A DNA stretch of 39,895 nt from an uncultured Saccharospirillaceae bacterium (GCA_913063165.1 CAJXZL010000021.1:1-39895); one strand, 5' to 3'; shown: positions 16,123 through 25,164, counted from the first letter of the stretch. The notes: generated from the letters alone by a model not told the origin. Numbers and translations: made by a program.

Positions 16123-16776
16123 TCAAGCAATATGAATGATTTTGTGGGTCTGGAGGGTCAGACGCCACTGTGGGTTCGCGAGACAATAGGCGATTGCCAA
16201 CTGCGTCGAACTGATGTCTGTGGCGATGATACTGCTAGTATCATAGGGGTTCTTTGGGGACAAATAGCGGTATTTTGCGACTATATGCGCGAACTTCTCA
16301 GGCATAGCTTCGGTCTGGGGGTACACCAATTTCAACTCGTCACATCCTGTCAAGACCACAACACTTTTGCCCTTTGGGCTTACGCATATCCAATCGATAC
16401 CAGCAGGTAAGGGCAAGGTGCCATTCGTCTCAATAGCAATCTCAAAGTGGTTGTTGTGGAAGGCTGTGATCAGCGGAGCGTCGATCTGCAGTGCGGGTTC
16501 ACCTCCAGTGCAAATCACATAGGGTTTTTCTGCATTGCCTTGCGGCCACAGTGATAAAACGGCTGCGGCGAGCGCCTCTGCCGTCTTGAATTTCCCACCA
16601 TTGACACCATCTGTTCCTAGGAAATCTGTATCGCAAAACTGGCATACTGCGGTAGCGCGATGGGATTCTTTGCCAGTCCATAGGTTGCAGCCCACAAACC
16701 GAACGAAAATAGCAGGTCGCCCAGTTTGCGCACCTTCGCCCTGCAATGAGTAAAACATTTCTTTTACTTGGTACAT
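16123..16776 (-). CDS. queE: 7-carboxy-7-deazaguanine synthase
   Basis: Radical SAM enzyme that turns 6-carboxytetrahydropterin into 7-carboxy-7-deazaguanine, on the path to queuosine in tRNA. The 217-residue protein starts MYQVKEMFYSLQGEG as in the family. Its iron-sulfur cluster motif is C-x14-C-x2-C (from GCNLW to CQFCDTDF), the QueE variant of the usual CxxxCxxC. The SAM-binding GGEPA and the ETNGT motif follow. The ATG at 16776 has TTAGG just upstream. In many relatives queE sits beside queC or after pal-cpoB; neither is here, and queD is also absent from the window. Confidence 0.94.
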   Translation of the reverse strand: MYQVKEMFYSLQGEGAQTGRPAIFVRFVGCNLWTGKESHRATAVCQFCDTDFLGTDGVNGGKFKTAEALAAAVLSLWPQGNAEKPYVICTGGEPALQIDAPLITAFHNNHFEIAIETNGTLPLPAGIDWICVSPKGKSVVVLTGCDELKLVYPQTEAMPEKFAHIVAKYRYLSPKNPYDTSSIIATDISSTQLAIAYCLANPQWRLTLQTHKIIHIA

Positions 16777-17300
16777 GCCTAAAACCTAATAATTGCTGTG
16801 ATCCGTATCATACAGAAGCCTTAGGGCAGATAAAAAGGATTGGTGCAAAAGATGATGGAGACTTGGGTGGAACGGTAAGCTGCCCATCGCCATCTGATTT
16901 GCCTAGGCACTTTACAATCGCCACCCTGCGCGATGATAAATGGGGCATTCAGAGGAGCATGCATGTTACCACCGACGGCGTTAAAATCGTTTTTGTGGTT
17001 TGGCAATAGTTTGGACGAGCCATTGGCTTTTCATCAACCGCGATTTATTAACCTATCGTTCATGGGACTTACAAAAAAGCCCAAGGTGACAGTGTGGCAC
17101 ATTACGCCTATCCAGATACGTGGCTCTGTGGAACATAATGAGCCAGAAAAATCCGCCAATGCCCGGCAGGCAATGAGTAAAATGACAAAAATTGTCCCTG
17201 TGGATTTTTTGAAGGGTGGCAGATTGGCGTCATGTTAAGGACGTAGCGCCCCAATCCATCAGGGCAGGGTCTATCTTATTGTTATTAAAAGTATTTTCAG
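16777..17300. other. Gene-poor gap between queE and the SRP RNA promoter
   Basis: About 520 bp with no convincing gene. Several short open frames on both strands lack ribosome binding sites, recognisable motifs or consistent codon use. The left end must carry the queE promoter (TATGAT on the minus strand near 16810 is a weak -10). I see no riboswitch, repeat or pseudogene that I can name. Confidence 0.5.
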
Positions 17301-17329
17301 TTGCGTTTATGCCCCTTTTTTTGCATAAT
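17301..17329 (+). promoter_or_regulatory. Promoter of the SRP RNA gene
   Basis: TTGCGT at 17301-17306 and CATAAT at 17324-17329, with a 17-bp spacer. The start would be near 17336, about 26 bases before the mature RNA. This agrees with the RNase P-processed leader known for 4.5S RNA. Confidence 0.65.
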
Positions 17330-17362
17330 CTCGCCCGCTTTGCAGGTCATACTGCCAGTTAT

Positions 17363-17475
<113 letters not shown>

Positions 17476-17663
17476 CTTCCTACCGTCTCATTCCGCTGTA
17501 ACTGATCTAAAAAAATCGACAATAACAGAGCGTTTACTGGTCTCATTCACGCTATTCAGACGAATGTGTGTCTATGCTGTGAGTGAGTAACAATACCCGT
17601 CACGATTCGCTTTCAATGGTTTTCACAGGCTGCTAGCATAGCGGTCACACACGCAATGACAAA

Positions 17664-19817
17664 ATGACTATGAGTTATCAGGTATTGGCCCGAAAGTGGC
17701 GTCCCAAAGCCTTTGGTGAGGTAATTGGACAGCAACATGTTTTGCAGGCGCTTATCAATGCGCTGAACAATAATCGCTTACACCATGCTTATTTGTTTTC
17801 TGGCACCCGTGGCGTTGGAAAAACCACCCTAGCGCGAATTTTTGCCAAGAGTTTGAATTGCGATAAGGGTATCACCAGTGAGCCCTGCGGTACCTGTGGC
17901 GCATGTGTTGCTATTGACGAAGGGCGCTTTGTCGATCTAATAGAAGTTGATGCGGCCTCTCGGACGAAGGTTGAAGATACCCGCGAGCTGTTAGAAAACG
18001 TGCAATATGCGCCATCGCAAGGCCGGTTTAAGGTGTACCTCATTGACGAAGTACACATGCTATCTAATCACAGTTTCAACGCCCTCCTAAAGACATTAGA
18101 AGAACCGCCTGAGCATGTAAAATTCCTGCTTGCGACGACCGATCCGCACAAGTTGCCGGTGACAGTTTTGTCGCGTTGTCTGCAATTGAATTTAATGAAC
18201 ATGACACCGGCGCATATTGTCAGCCACCTGAATGACATATTGGCCAAAGAAGCGGTGTCATTTACGCCTGAGTCATTGTGGCAAATAGCGCGGGCTGCTG
18301 ATGGCAGTATGCGGGATGCGCTCAGTTTGACCGATCAAGCGATTGCTTATACGGATGGCGCGTTAACCGATGCTTTGATTACGGCCATGTTAGGTGGTAT
18401 TGATCGCGGTCAAATATTGTCATTGCTTCACTGTTTGTCTGATCGTAATGCGGCTGGCCTGTTGGCTGAAATCGAACAGTTATCGCGGTTTTCACCTGAT
18501 TTCCATCACATGCTGACCGAATTATTAACCACCTTGCACCGGGTGGCGATTGCTCAAATAGCACCTGATGCGTTAGAAAATGACTTTGGTGACCGCGACG
18601 TTATTGTCGCAATCGCACAGAAAAATACGGCTGAAGACATCCAGTTGTTTTATCAGATTGGCATGTTAGCCCGCAAAGATTTGCCCTATGCACCAGATGC
18701 ACGCAGTGGTTTTGAAATGGCCTTGCTGCGAATGATGGTGTTTTCGCCGGAAGCGACGGTCGGCGACCTGCCACCTATGCCACCGACACAAGCAGTGGAC
18801 GGCTCAACATCGACAATGCCCACACCACGTCAGGCGTCGCAAGAACTCAGCGGCGGCGCGCAGCCAACGCAGCCTGAGCCGCAAACAGTCCCAGTCGATG
18901 AGCAGAAATCGATTGCCGTTGTGGCACCAACGAATCTAGATGCTGGTGAAATCATCGGCAACCCAGCTGCGGCAATGACCCAAACAGTGGTAGCTGAGCA
19001 GAAGGCAGTAACAGAAGACACTGCGCTACTATCAAGTCCATCACGGGAATCTGTACCAGAAGTTTCGGCCTCCGTAGCCAATACCATCGATATTCAGCCA
19101 GCAGGCCAAGGTCAACCGGCGCCAGAAATCTCAGCAGTAGATCTGCCACCTTGGGATGTGGTGCCAGCTAATCCAGTGCCGTCTATTGCAACACAACCTG
19201 CGGAAGTGGCTACGCCCGACATCGTGCCGGCCTATTCGGAAATGCCAGAGGCGTCCGAAGCTGCCGAAGCTGCAGAAGCTGCCGAAACAACAAGTACGCC
19301 GTCACCCGCCTTTTTATCGTCTGAAACCCAGGTGTCGCCAGAAATTGCAACGCCAGCGGAAACGATACCGCAGCCTCTAGTTAACGAAGATATCGGCAAC
19401 CAAGAGGCGATTAATGCTGCACCCTTTAGGCTGGATAAAAGCCAGTGGGCGTCCCAATTTTGGACCATTGGTTTGGATGGGATGACAGAAAGTATTTTTG
19501 GTAATGCCTGTCTAGAGGGGTTTGATGCTGGCTGTTTGAGTTTACTGGTGGATCAAGATTACGAAGCGCTGTTTAGTGAATCTCACAGTGATAAGCTGCA
19601 ACAACGGCTGCAGCCGCTGGTAATGGATCTCAATCGTGTGTCAGTGCGGTTTGGCGCGCCAAACCAAGAAACCCCCTTTATGCTGCGGGCCCGGGTAAAA
19701 GAAGAGCAACGTGTATCAGCAGTGTCGATATTGAAGGCTGATCCTTTCGTACAACAATTAGAACAATCCTTTGGTGCGCGACTCGATGAAGGGTCGGTGA
19801 AGCCAAGGCTGCATTAA
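17664..19817 (+). CDS. dnaX: DNA polymerase III subunit tau (DnaX)
   Basis: Clamp-loader ATPase that links the replicative polymerases and the helicase. The 717-residue protein shows MSYQVLARKWRPKAF, Walker A (SGTRGVGKTT, about 45-54), a zinc-binding cysteine cluster (CDKGITSEPCGTCGAC), Walker B (LIDEVHMLS) and the SRC motif (VLSRC). A long low-complexity Ala/Pro/Glu linker spans about 370-590. The C-terminal polymerase-binding domain ends near residue 717. No A-AAA-AAG slip site is visible in the linker region, so a short gamma form made by frameshifting is not predicted here. The start could be the ATG at 17664 or 17670; most homologues begin at the second. No strong ribosome binding site precedes either. 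Confidence 0.96.
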   Translation: MTMSYQVLARKWRPKAFGEVIGQQHVLQALINALNNNRLHHAYLFSGTRGVGKTTLARIFAKSLNCDKGITSEPCGTCGACVAIDEGRFVDLIEVDAASRTKVEDTRELLENVQYAPSQGRFKVYLIDEVHMLSNHSFNALLKTLEEPPEHVKFLLATTDPHKLPVTVLSRCLQLNLMNMTPAHIVSHLNDILAKEAVSFTPESLWQIARAADGSMRDALSLTDQAIAYTDGALTDALITAMLGGIDRGQILSLLHCLSDRNAAGLLAEIEQLSRFSPDFHHMLTELLTTLHRVAIAQIAPDALENDFGDRDVIVAIAQKNTAEDIQLFYQIGMLARKDLPYAPDARSGFEMALLRMMVFSPEATVGDLPPMPPTQAVDGSTSTMPTPRQASQELSGGAQPTQPEPQTVPVDEQKSIAVVAPTNLDAGEIIGNPAAAMTQTVVAEQKAVTEDTALLSSPSRESVPEVSASVANTIDIQPAGQGQPAPEISAVDLPPWDVVPANPVPSIATQPAEVATPDIVPAYSEMPEASEAAEAAEAAETTSTPSPAFLSSETQVSPEIATPAETIPQPLVNEDIGNQEAINAAPFRLDKSQWASQFWTIGLDGMTESIFGNACLEGFDAGCLSLLVDQDYEALFSESHSDKLQQRLQPLVMDLNRVSVRFGAPNQETPFMLRARVKEEQRVSAVSILKADPFVQQLEQSFGARLDEGSVKPRLH
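19247..19290 (+). repeat. Nine-base coding repeat within the dnaX linker
   Basis: Four or so copies of a GAAGCTGCC-like unit encode EASEAAEAAEAAE in the tau linker. This is a likely site of slippage length variation that would keep frame. Confidence 0.6.
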
Positions 19818-19835
19818 TAGACTAAGGAGTCTGAT

Positions 19836-20162
19836 ATGTTTAAAGGCAACATGGGCAATTTGATGAAACAGGCCCAGCAAATGCAAGACAATATGAAACG
19901 CGCGCAAGACGAAGTGGCCAAAATGGAAGTCACAGGTGTGTCTGGCGCTGGCCTAGTAGAGGTGGTGATGACTGGGCGGCATGACGTGCGGTCTGTAAAA
20001 CTAGACGACAGCTTGATGTCAGAGGACAAAGAGCTCGTTGAAGATTTATTGGCCGCGGCGGTCAATGATGCAGTCAGAAAAATTGAAGCAACCAGTTCAG
20101 AAAAAATGGCCTCTGCAACCGCGGGCATGCAATTGCCACCGGGTATGAAGCTGCCATTTTAA
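19836..20162 (+). CDS. ybaB: YbaB/EbfC nucleoid-associated protein
   Basis: A 108-residue dimeric DNA-binding protein. It begins with a Met- and Gln-rich helix ([20 protein letters not shown]), followed by the family core [22 protein letters not shown] and a C-terminal [11 protein letters not shown] tail. AAGGAG precedes the ATG by a good distance. The dnaX-ybaB-recR order is one of the best conserved bacterial neighbourhoods and suggests a tie to replication or repair, though the exact role is not settled. Confidence 0.95.
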   Translation: MFKGNMGNLMKQAQQMQDNMKRAQDEVAKMEVTGVSGAGLVEVVMTGRHDVRSVKLDDSLMSEDKELVEDLLAAAVNDAVRKIEATSSEKMASATAGMQLPPGMKLPF

Positions 20163-20257
20163 ATACGCCCATTTTCCGCAACCACTTCGCCGTGTTTTGA
20201 AGGCCGTGGTGCCCAGTCGGGATTCAACCCACTCTTGAATGAGATGACAGTAACGCC

Positions 20258-20860
20258 ATGTCCTACAGTCCTTTAACAGAGCAATTGATTCAGTCATTAC
20301 GCGGTTTGCCTGGCATCGGTATTCGTTCGGCTCAAAAGATGGCTTTGCATTTGTTAGAGCGAGACCGGGACGTTGCCGCGCGTTTAGCCAGTGCCCTGCA
20401 AGCTGCGCTTGAATCCGTTGGCCATTGCGAACACTGTCGTATGTTGACCGAACAGAATCTGTGTCCTACCTGTGCGGATACCGACCGAGATGACCACATG
20501 CTGTGCGTTGTTGAAAGTCCGGCGGATGTCGAAGCGATTGAACGGGCTGGCGGCTTCAATGGCCGATACTTTATTTTGATGGGCCACCTGTCGCCGATCA
20601 ATGGCATTGGTCCAGAGGATTTGGGGTTAGACCAACTCCGGAATCGCCTAAATGCAGGCGGTATTTCTGAATTGATAATCGCAACCAACCCGACGGTTGA
20701 GGGCGACGCTACTGCACATTTTATTAGCAACGATGTACGGTCATGTGAAGGGCTCACGGTTTCCCGCATTGCCCATGGCATTCCCTCAGGAGGCATCATC
20801 GAGCAAGTCGATGGTCAAACCCTGTATCGCGCGCTACAAAGTAGAGCAAAGGTGTTATGA
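20258..20860 (+). CDS. recR: Recombination mediator RecR
   Basis: With RecF and RecO, loads RecA at gaps during repair. The 200-residue protein has an N-terminal helix-hairpin-helix (LRGLPGIGIRSAQKMALHLL), a four-cysteine zinc finger (CEHCRMLTEQNLCPTC) and a Toprim domain (CVVESPADVEAIE). The C-terminal Walker-like RIAHGIPSGG is also present. Its length is that of E. coli RecR (201). Its stop overlaps the rnd start as ATGA, so it is coupled to RNA processing downstream. Confidence 0.97.
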   Translation: MSYSPLTEQLIQSLRGLPGIGIRSAQKMALHLLERDRDVAARLASALQAALESVGHCEHCRMLTEQNLCPTCADTDRDDHMLCVVESPADVEAIERAGGFNGRYFILMGHLSPINGIGPEDLGLDQLRNRLNAGGISELIIATNPTVEGDATAHFISNDVRSCEGLTVSRIAHGIPSGGIIEQVDGQTLYRALQSRAKVL

Positions 20861-21996
20861 ATATAACTTACGAATGGGTAAGTGAAGATCAACGAGTTAA
20901 AGCTTTAGTCGATCAGTGGTGCTCACAAGATTTTGTCACCATAGACACAGAATTTGTGCGCACACGTACGTTTTATCCTCAAGTGGGATTGCTACAGGTG
21001 GCGGATAATCAGGGTGTTTATCTTATCGACCCGCTGGCATTGACAGATTTGTCACCACTAACCCATTTGCTAGAAGATCCAACGACGATCAAGGTGTTGC
21101 ATTCAGGCTCCGAAGACGCCGAGATTTTTCATTATTTTTTTAAAGCCCATTCTCGTGCCGTCTTTGACTCACAAATAGGCGCAGGTGTTCTCGGACTGGG
21201 GATGTCTATTGGCTACGCCAATTTGGTAAAGGCAGAGTTAGATTTTGATGTGCCAAAGGAAGAAACTCGCTCTGACTGGCTGAAACGGCCATTGAGCGAA
21301 TCACAAAAGCAATATGCTGCGTTGGATGTGCATTTTTTATATCAAATTTACCAGAAGCACGCGGCTTTGCTGCGGACGGCTGGTCGTTTTTCATGGGTCA
21401 TTGAAGACAGTGAACGCATGATTTCCGCTGCGTTACCCAATGACACCCTAGATTACTATCAAAAAATACGTGTGGCCTGGCAATTGAAGGGAGAAAGGTT
21501 GTGGCTACTGCAGCAGCTGGCGTCCTGGCGAGAATTGCAAGTCGCACAGATGGATATTCCACGCGCTCGTTTTATTAAGGACGCAGTGCTTGCAAATATC
21601 GCACAAATGAAGCCAACGTCTGTTCAGCAACTGCATCAAGTGGCAGACCTATCGCACCGTACTGTTAAACAGTGGGGCGACACCATAGTTGCGTTTTCCA
21701 ATGCAGCAAATGAGATTCCGAAATCCGATTATCCCCAGCGCATCATGGGGCCACTGAAAAAAGAGGCGAGTACCCTATTAAAATCACTGCGGGTGTTTTT
21801 AGAGGAAATATGCCTAGTAGAAGATATCCCAGTCGAATTGGTCGCCCGCAAAAAATATTTAGAACTGCTCATCAATAGTGGCTTATATACCGGTGCCTAT
21901 GCATTGCCTGAATATTATTGCGGGTGGAGGAAAGACCTTGTAGGCACGCCACTATTAGAAAAATTGTCACAACTCGACCGAATACAGCAAGGATAA
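20857..21996 (+). CDS. rnd: Ribonuclease D
   Basis: 3'-to-5' exonuclease that trims tRNA precursors. The 379-residue protein (E. coli 375) begins with the DEDDy exonuclease core: FVTIDTEFVRTRTFYPQVGLLQ supplies the Asp and Glu, and later SQKQYAALDVHFLYQIY supplies the Tyr and Asp. An HRDC domain is likely around residues 210-290. It overlaps recR by 4 bp and is followed 9 bp later by the ycgL start, so all belong to one transcript. Confidence 0.95.
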   Translation: MNITYEWVSEDQRVKALVDQWCSQDFVTIDTEFVRTRTFYPQVGLLQVADNQGVYLIDPLALTDLSPLTHLLEDPTTIKVLHSGSEDAEIFHYFFKAHSRAVFDSQIGAGVLGLGMSIGYANLVKAELDFDVPKEETRSDWLKRPLSESQKQYAALDVHFLYQIYQKHAALLRTAGRFSWVIEDSERMISAALPNDTLDYYQKIRVAWQLKGERLWLLQQLASWRELQVAQMDIPRARFIKDAVLANIAQMKPTSVQQLHQVADLSHRTVKQWGDTIVAFSNAANEIPKSDYPQRIMGPLKKEASTLLKSLRVFLEEICLVEDIPVELVARKKYLELLINSGLYTGAYALPEYYCGWRKDLVGTPLLEKLSQLDRIQQG

Positions 21997-22005
21997 TTGG
22001 CCAAT

Positions 22006-22302
22006 ATGAAAACCCTTATCAGTATCTACAAATCGGATAAAGCAGATGAGATGTATCTTTATGTTGCTCGGGTAGCGGGTTTGTCCAAGGTGCCAGAAGC
22101 CTTGTTGTCACAATTTGGAAAGCCTGTCCATGTAACTGATATGATTTTGACGCCAGACCGAAAACTATCGCGGGCAGAGGCCACAAGAGTTTTGGAGCAA
22201 ATTGATACAGCCGGTTTTTATCTGCAGATGCCGCCTAAAAAGGAAGACTATCTGTTGAGCTTATTTAAAGACACGTCTGACCGCTATAAGGGGATGTCAT
22301 AA
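22006..22302 (+). CDS. ycgL: YcgL-domain protein
   Basis: A 98-residue small conserved gammaproteobacterial protein of unknown biochemical role. MKTLISIYKSDKADEMYLYV, PEALLSQFGKP and GFYLQMPPKKEDYLL match the YcgL family pattern. The ATG at 22006 was chosen over an upstream TTG because family members begin three or four residues before IYKS. The neighbouring rnd gene is a standard partner across gammaproteobacteria, which hints at a role in RNA metabolism. Its TAA overlaps the ycgN start by one base. Confidence 0.93.
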   Translation: MKTLISIYKSDKADEMYLYVARVAGLSKVPEALLSQFGKPVHVTDMILTPDRKLSRAEATRVLEQIDTAGFYLQMPPKKEDYLLSLFKDTSDRYKGMS

Positions 22303-22751
22303 TGACGACGTTGCCCTATTGGAAGGCGCTGCCCTTATCTGAAATGTCAAAGGAGCAATGGGAAGGCCTGTGTGATGGCTGTGCGCGCTGCTGCTTGCAG
22401 AAGTTGCAAGACGATGAAACCGATGAAATATTTTATACACGGGTGGTGTGTCATTATCTGAAAGAAGATGGGCAGTGCAGCTGTTATAGCGACCGCCAAA
22501 AGTATGTGCCGGACTGCGTTTGGCTAACGCCTGAAGACGCTAAAAGCTTTCATTGGCTGCCTGATACCTGTGCCTACAGGCTGGTTGCACAGGGTGACGA
22601 TCTACCCGATTGGCATCCATTGATATCGGGTAAACAGCAATCAGTTATCACAGCAGGTATCTCCGTATTACGCTATGACCTGATTCCAGACGACCAGATA
22701 GACGAAAAACATTGGCAAGACCATCTTATTGATTGGGTGCAATATGACTGA
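22302..22751 (+). CDS. ycgN: YcgN cysteine-cluster protein (UPF0260)
   Basis: A 149-residue protein of the YcgN family with a likely zinc or iron-sulfur cysteine cluster. CDGCARCCLQKLQDDETDE is followed by CHYLKEDGQCSCYSDRQKYVPDC and a late Cys (DTCAYRL). Function is unknown. The TAATG overlap with ycgL indicates tight coupling. The next gene begins 8 bp before this stop. Confidence 0.93.
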   Translation: MTTLPYWKALPLSEMSKEQWEGLCDGCARCCLQKLQDDETDEIFYTRVVCHYLKEDGQCSCYSDRQKYVPDCVWLTPEDAKSFHWLPDTCAYRLVAQGDDLPDWHPLISGKQQSVITAGISVLRYDLIPDDQIDEKHWQDHLIDWVQYD

Positions 22752-23112
22752 CGGTTCCATTATTGAAGCAGGGTATTATCAAATAGCATGGCTGGTATAC
22801 GGAATGGCAGCCTTGGGATTGCTACTCGCGTGTTGGCATCTGGTACGACGTTTCAAGTCCAGTGATGTGCGGTGGTACCTGATGTCAGTTTTGGCGGTAG
22901 GCATGGCGGTGCCTAGTTGGGAGAATGGCGATAATGCATACTGGGCACCAGCCATTTTGGTCGGCGCATTTGATTTTTTGGACGGCATTGATAAAGGCCT
23001 TAATGTTGCACTTGAAAAGGCTCTTATCAGCTTGTGGCCCATTGCCGGATTCATTGCTGTAGCTTCAGTGCTTTTGCTACTAAAGCGTATCGTGCGGCGT
23101 GTCAGAGCTTGA
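22744..23112 (+). CDS. Small three-helix membrane protein, function unknown
   Basis: A 122-residue protein I cannot assign to a named family. Membrane helices are likely at about residues 13-33, 44-60 and 95-115. A basic C-terminus (KRIVRRVRA) should be cytoplasmic. Between helices 2 and 3 is a soluble stretch with a WENGDNAYWAP motif and a probable amphipathic helix (FLDGIDKGLNVALEKAL). The start ATG at 22744 lies inside ycgN, so it is translated as part of the recR-rnd-ycgL-ycgN message. As far as I recall, similar small membrane proteins occur after ycgN in Pseudomonas relatives. Confidence 0.75.
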   Translation: MTDGSIIEAGYYQIAWLVYGMAALGLLLACWHLVRRFKSSDVRWYLMSVLAVGMAVPSWENGDNAYWAPAILVGAFDFLDGIDKGLNVALEKALISLWPIAGFIAVASVLLLLKRIVRRVRA

Positions 23113-23158
23113 TCCAGATCCAATCTAGCCCCAGTTTTTTCAATTGAGGGCCTCTTGA

Positions 23159-24067
23159 TTAAGAAAGAGTCCCTTTAGCCTGTTTTCTCCAAGCCCCCGA
23201 TTGCGATAACAACATCCCGGCCAACATCAATAGGCAGCCAAACAACTCTCTGCCGGTTAACACCTCTGTTAAAAATAGCCAACCGCCAAAGGCCGCAAAT
23301 ACGGTTTCCATGCTCAAAATTACGGCGGCATGGGCTGGTGGGGCTTCTCGCTGTCCAAGAATCTGCAGTGTATAGGCAATACCAACCGATCCAATGCCAG
23401 CAAATAGCAGTGGACCAACAGTCACGCGTATTTGTGACCACAACAAGGTTTCAAAGCTAAAGGCTGCGATAAAACTTAACAACATGCAGACTGTAATTTG
23501 CACCAATGACAGCTTGAGTGGACTAAAGTGACGCCCCCAGTGAAAGACAGCCAATACATGGCCTGCCCAGAAAAAAGAGCCTAACAACTCCAGCACGTCG
23601 CCGCGGTTGATATCGAGTTCGGCATTAATGCTTAAGAAATAAAGGCCGACCACTGCCAAACCAGCGCCGAGCCAAGTATAGATTGCAGTTTTTTCATGTA
23701 AAAAATAGATTCCCAACACCGGTACCAACACCAAGTACAGGCCTGTGATAAAGGCTGCCTTGCCTGCGGTCGTATATTGAATGCCAATTTGTTGCAACGA
23801 CGAGCCTGCAAACAAAAACAGGCCACAAATCAAACCGGCCTTAATGAGGCTAGCAAGGCTGTCGTTTTTGTGGGCTCGCTCGATCGCGCTGTTTCTCATT
23901 AACCAGATAACCGGTATGAGTGACAAAGCAGCGAGTAAGAACCGTACGGCATTGAAACCATAGGGTTGCATGGCATCCATGCCCATGCGCTGTGATACAA
24001 AAGAAAACCCCCAAATAATGGCGGTGATGAGCAAGTAAATATCGGCTCGTAGTTTTGCAGAGTGCAT
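23159..24067 (-). CDS. DMT-superfamily (EamA) exporter
   Basis: An inner-membrane protein of 302 residues with ten predicted helices in two EamA repeats. The first repeat begins IYLLITAIIWGFSFVSQRMG; the second is around WLGAGLAVVGLYFLS and after. These transporters export amino acids or other metabolites; the substrate cannot be told. The ATG at 24067 was preferred to one at 24100 because helix 1 then begins at the usual distance. It is transcribed alone, towards the rnd operon and away from the tandem repeat at 24146. Confidence 0.88.
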   Translation of the reverse strand: MHSAKLRADIYLLITAIIWGFSFVSQRMGMDAMQPYGFNAVRFLLAALSLIPVIWLMRNSAIERAHKNDSLASLIKAGLICGLFLFAGSSLQQIGIQYTTAGKAAFITGLYLVLVPVLGIYFLHEKTAIYTWLGAGLAVVGLYFLSINAELDINRGDVLELLGSFFWAGHVLAVFHWGRHFSPLKLSLVQITVCMLLSFIAAFSFETLLWSQIRVTVGPLLFAGIGSVGIAYTLQILGQREAPPAHAAVILSMETVFAAFGGWLFLTEVLTGRELFGCLLMLAGMLLSQSGAWRKQAKGTLS

Positions 24068-24145
24068 AGGCGGTTTCCCAAGGCGTAAGGGGTTATACAA
24101 TGGACTTAAAAAGGGAGCAACTTGGCGTGGTTAGCTCTGTATGGC

Positions 24146-24220
24146 AGCACTGGTACAACAGCACTGGTACAACAGCACTGGTACAACAGCACTGGTACAA
24201 CAGCACTGGTACAACAGCAC
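24146..24220. repeat. 14-bp tandem repeat, 5.4 copies
   Basis: Five exact copies of AGCACTGGTACAAC starting at 24146, followed by a partial copy AGCAC ending at 24220. It lies in the gap between the EamA gene (leftward) and the end of the ABC transporter operon. There are no unique spacers, so it is not CRISPR. Perfect identity between copies means recent expansion, so copy number probably varies between strains. Confidence 0.95.
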
Positions 24221-24282
24221 CAACTCCAGATGCAATGTTGCAGGTAAAGTCTGTTGGTATCAATTAGGCCAATGGCTAATAG

Positions 24283-24308
24283 CCTAACGCCTACCAAGAA
24301 GCGTTAGG
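24283..24308 (-). terminator. Hairpin at the end of the ABC transporter operon
   Basis: CCTAACGC, ten-base loop, GCGTTAGG: an 8-bp perfect stem that overlaps the permease stop codon. No T-run follows on the minus strand; a second small stem (GGCTA-a-TAGCC) comes next. It is more likely an mRNA end stabiliser or Rho-linked site. Confidence 0.4.
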
Positions 24309-25164
24309 TGGTCGGACTTTTTTTATCCATCAACAAACTAATGATGGCGAGAATCGATGATGCCACCATCAGCATTAACGATATGGCATTGAGCACTGGT
24401 GTTGCGCCTTCTCTTAGACGATCAAACATCGCAATCGTCAACGGTGCATCGGACCCAACCAACATGAGTGTGGTGTTAAAGTTCTCGAAGGACATCAAAA
24501 AGCTCACAATCCCTGCACCAATGAGCGCAGGTTTTAAAAAGGGCAGTGTGATGGTCCAAATGGCACCCCACTTCGTCGCACCTAGGTTGAGTGCCGCCTC
24601 TTCTAGGCTAAGATCGAACTTACGAAGTCGAGCCGATACGATCAGGGTGCAAATGGTACTAATAAAGGCAAATTGGCCCAAAATCACCAGCGTCGTACTG
24701 GGATAGAGGAAATCGAGTTCCCATCCGAAATTCATCTCAAACCAGTTGGCGATTGAGCTAGAAAACACCAAAATCGACACGCCGAGAATGACACCTGGAA
24801 TGACCAGTGGCATGAGCATCAATATATACAGCAGATTTTTGCCTGGAAATTGTTCGCGCTCGAATAAGAAAGCATTGCACGTCGCTAACAACAACGACAA
24901 CACCGTAGTGCAACTGGCAATAAAGAAACTGACCAGAATGCTTTTCAGTATCGGATCGTCTTGAAATAACCCCAGCTTGGGCTGTTCAGATCCAAAAAAC
25001 CAATCCAGAGTCGCCCCCTTCCATGGCAAAGAGGGAAATAAGCTGTCATTAAACGCAAAGGTACCCACTACGATCAGAGGTGCTGCCAAATAGAGGAAAA
25101 ACAGCACGACGTAACTTGCGTAGGTCGTCCGAAATAATCGGCTATGGGGGATGGATGGAATCAT
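24304..25164 (-). CDS. Polyamine-type ABC transporter permease (PotC/PotI-like)
   Basis: Second membrane subunit of a spermidine/putrescine-family importer. The 286-residue protein has six predicted helices. It carries the permease-ATPase coupling motif EEAALNLGATKWGAIWTITLP near residues 190-210. The start has GAGG upstream. It lies 10 bp after the partner permease and ends the operon. Known relatives move polyamines; other COG1177 members take opines, Fe or phosphonates, so the substrate is tentative. Confidence 0.9.
   Translation of the reverse strand: MIPSIPHSRLFRTTYASYVVLFFLYLAAPLIVVGTFAFNDSLFPSLPWKGATLDWFFGSEQPKLGLFQDDPILKSILVSFFIASCTTVLSLLLATCNAFLFEREQFPGKNLLYILMLMPLVIPGVILGVSILVFSSSIANWFEMNFGWELDFLYPSTTLVILGQFAFISTICTLIVSARLRKFDLSLEEAALNLGATKWGAIWTITLPFLKPALIGAGIVSFLMSFENFNTTLMLVGSDAPLTIAMFDRLREGATPVLNAISLMLMVASSILAIISLLMDKKSPTT

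Noticed and set aside
16746-17238. Several short plus- and minus-strand frames in the queE-ffs gap
   Set aside because: None resembles queC, queD or any family I know. They overlap one another in different frames with no ribosome binding site.
17664-19817. Programmed frameshift giving a gamma subunit of DnaX
   Set aside because: No A-AAA-AAG or similar slip sequence was found in the linker region by eye.
24146-24220. CRISPR array
   Set aside because: Copies of the 14-bp unit directly abut with no spacers, and no cas gene is near.
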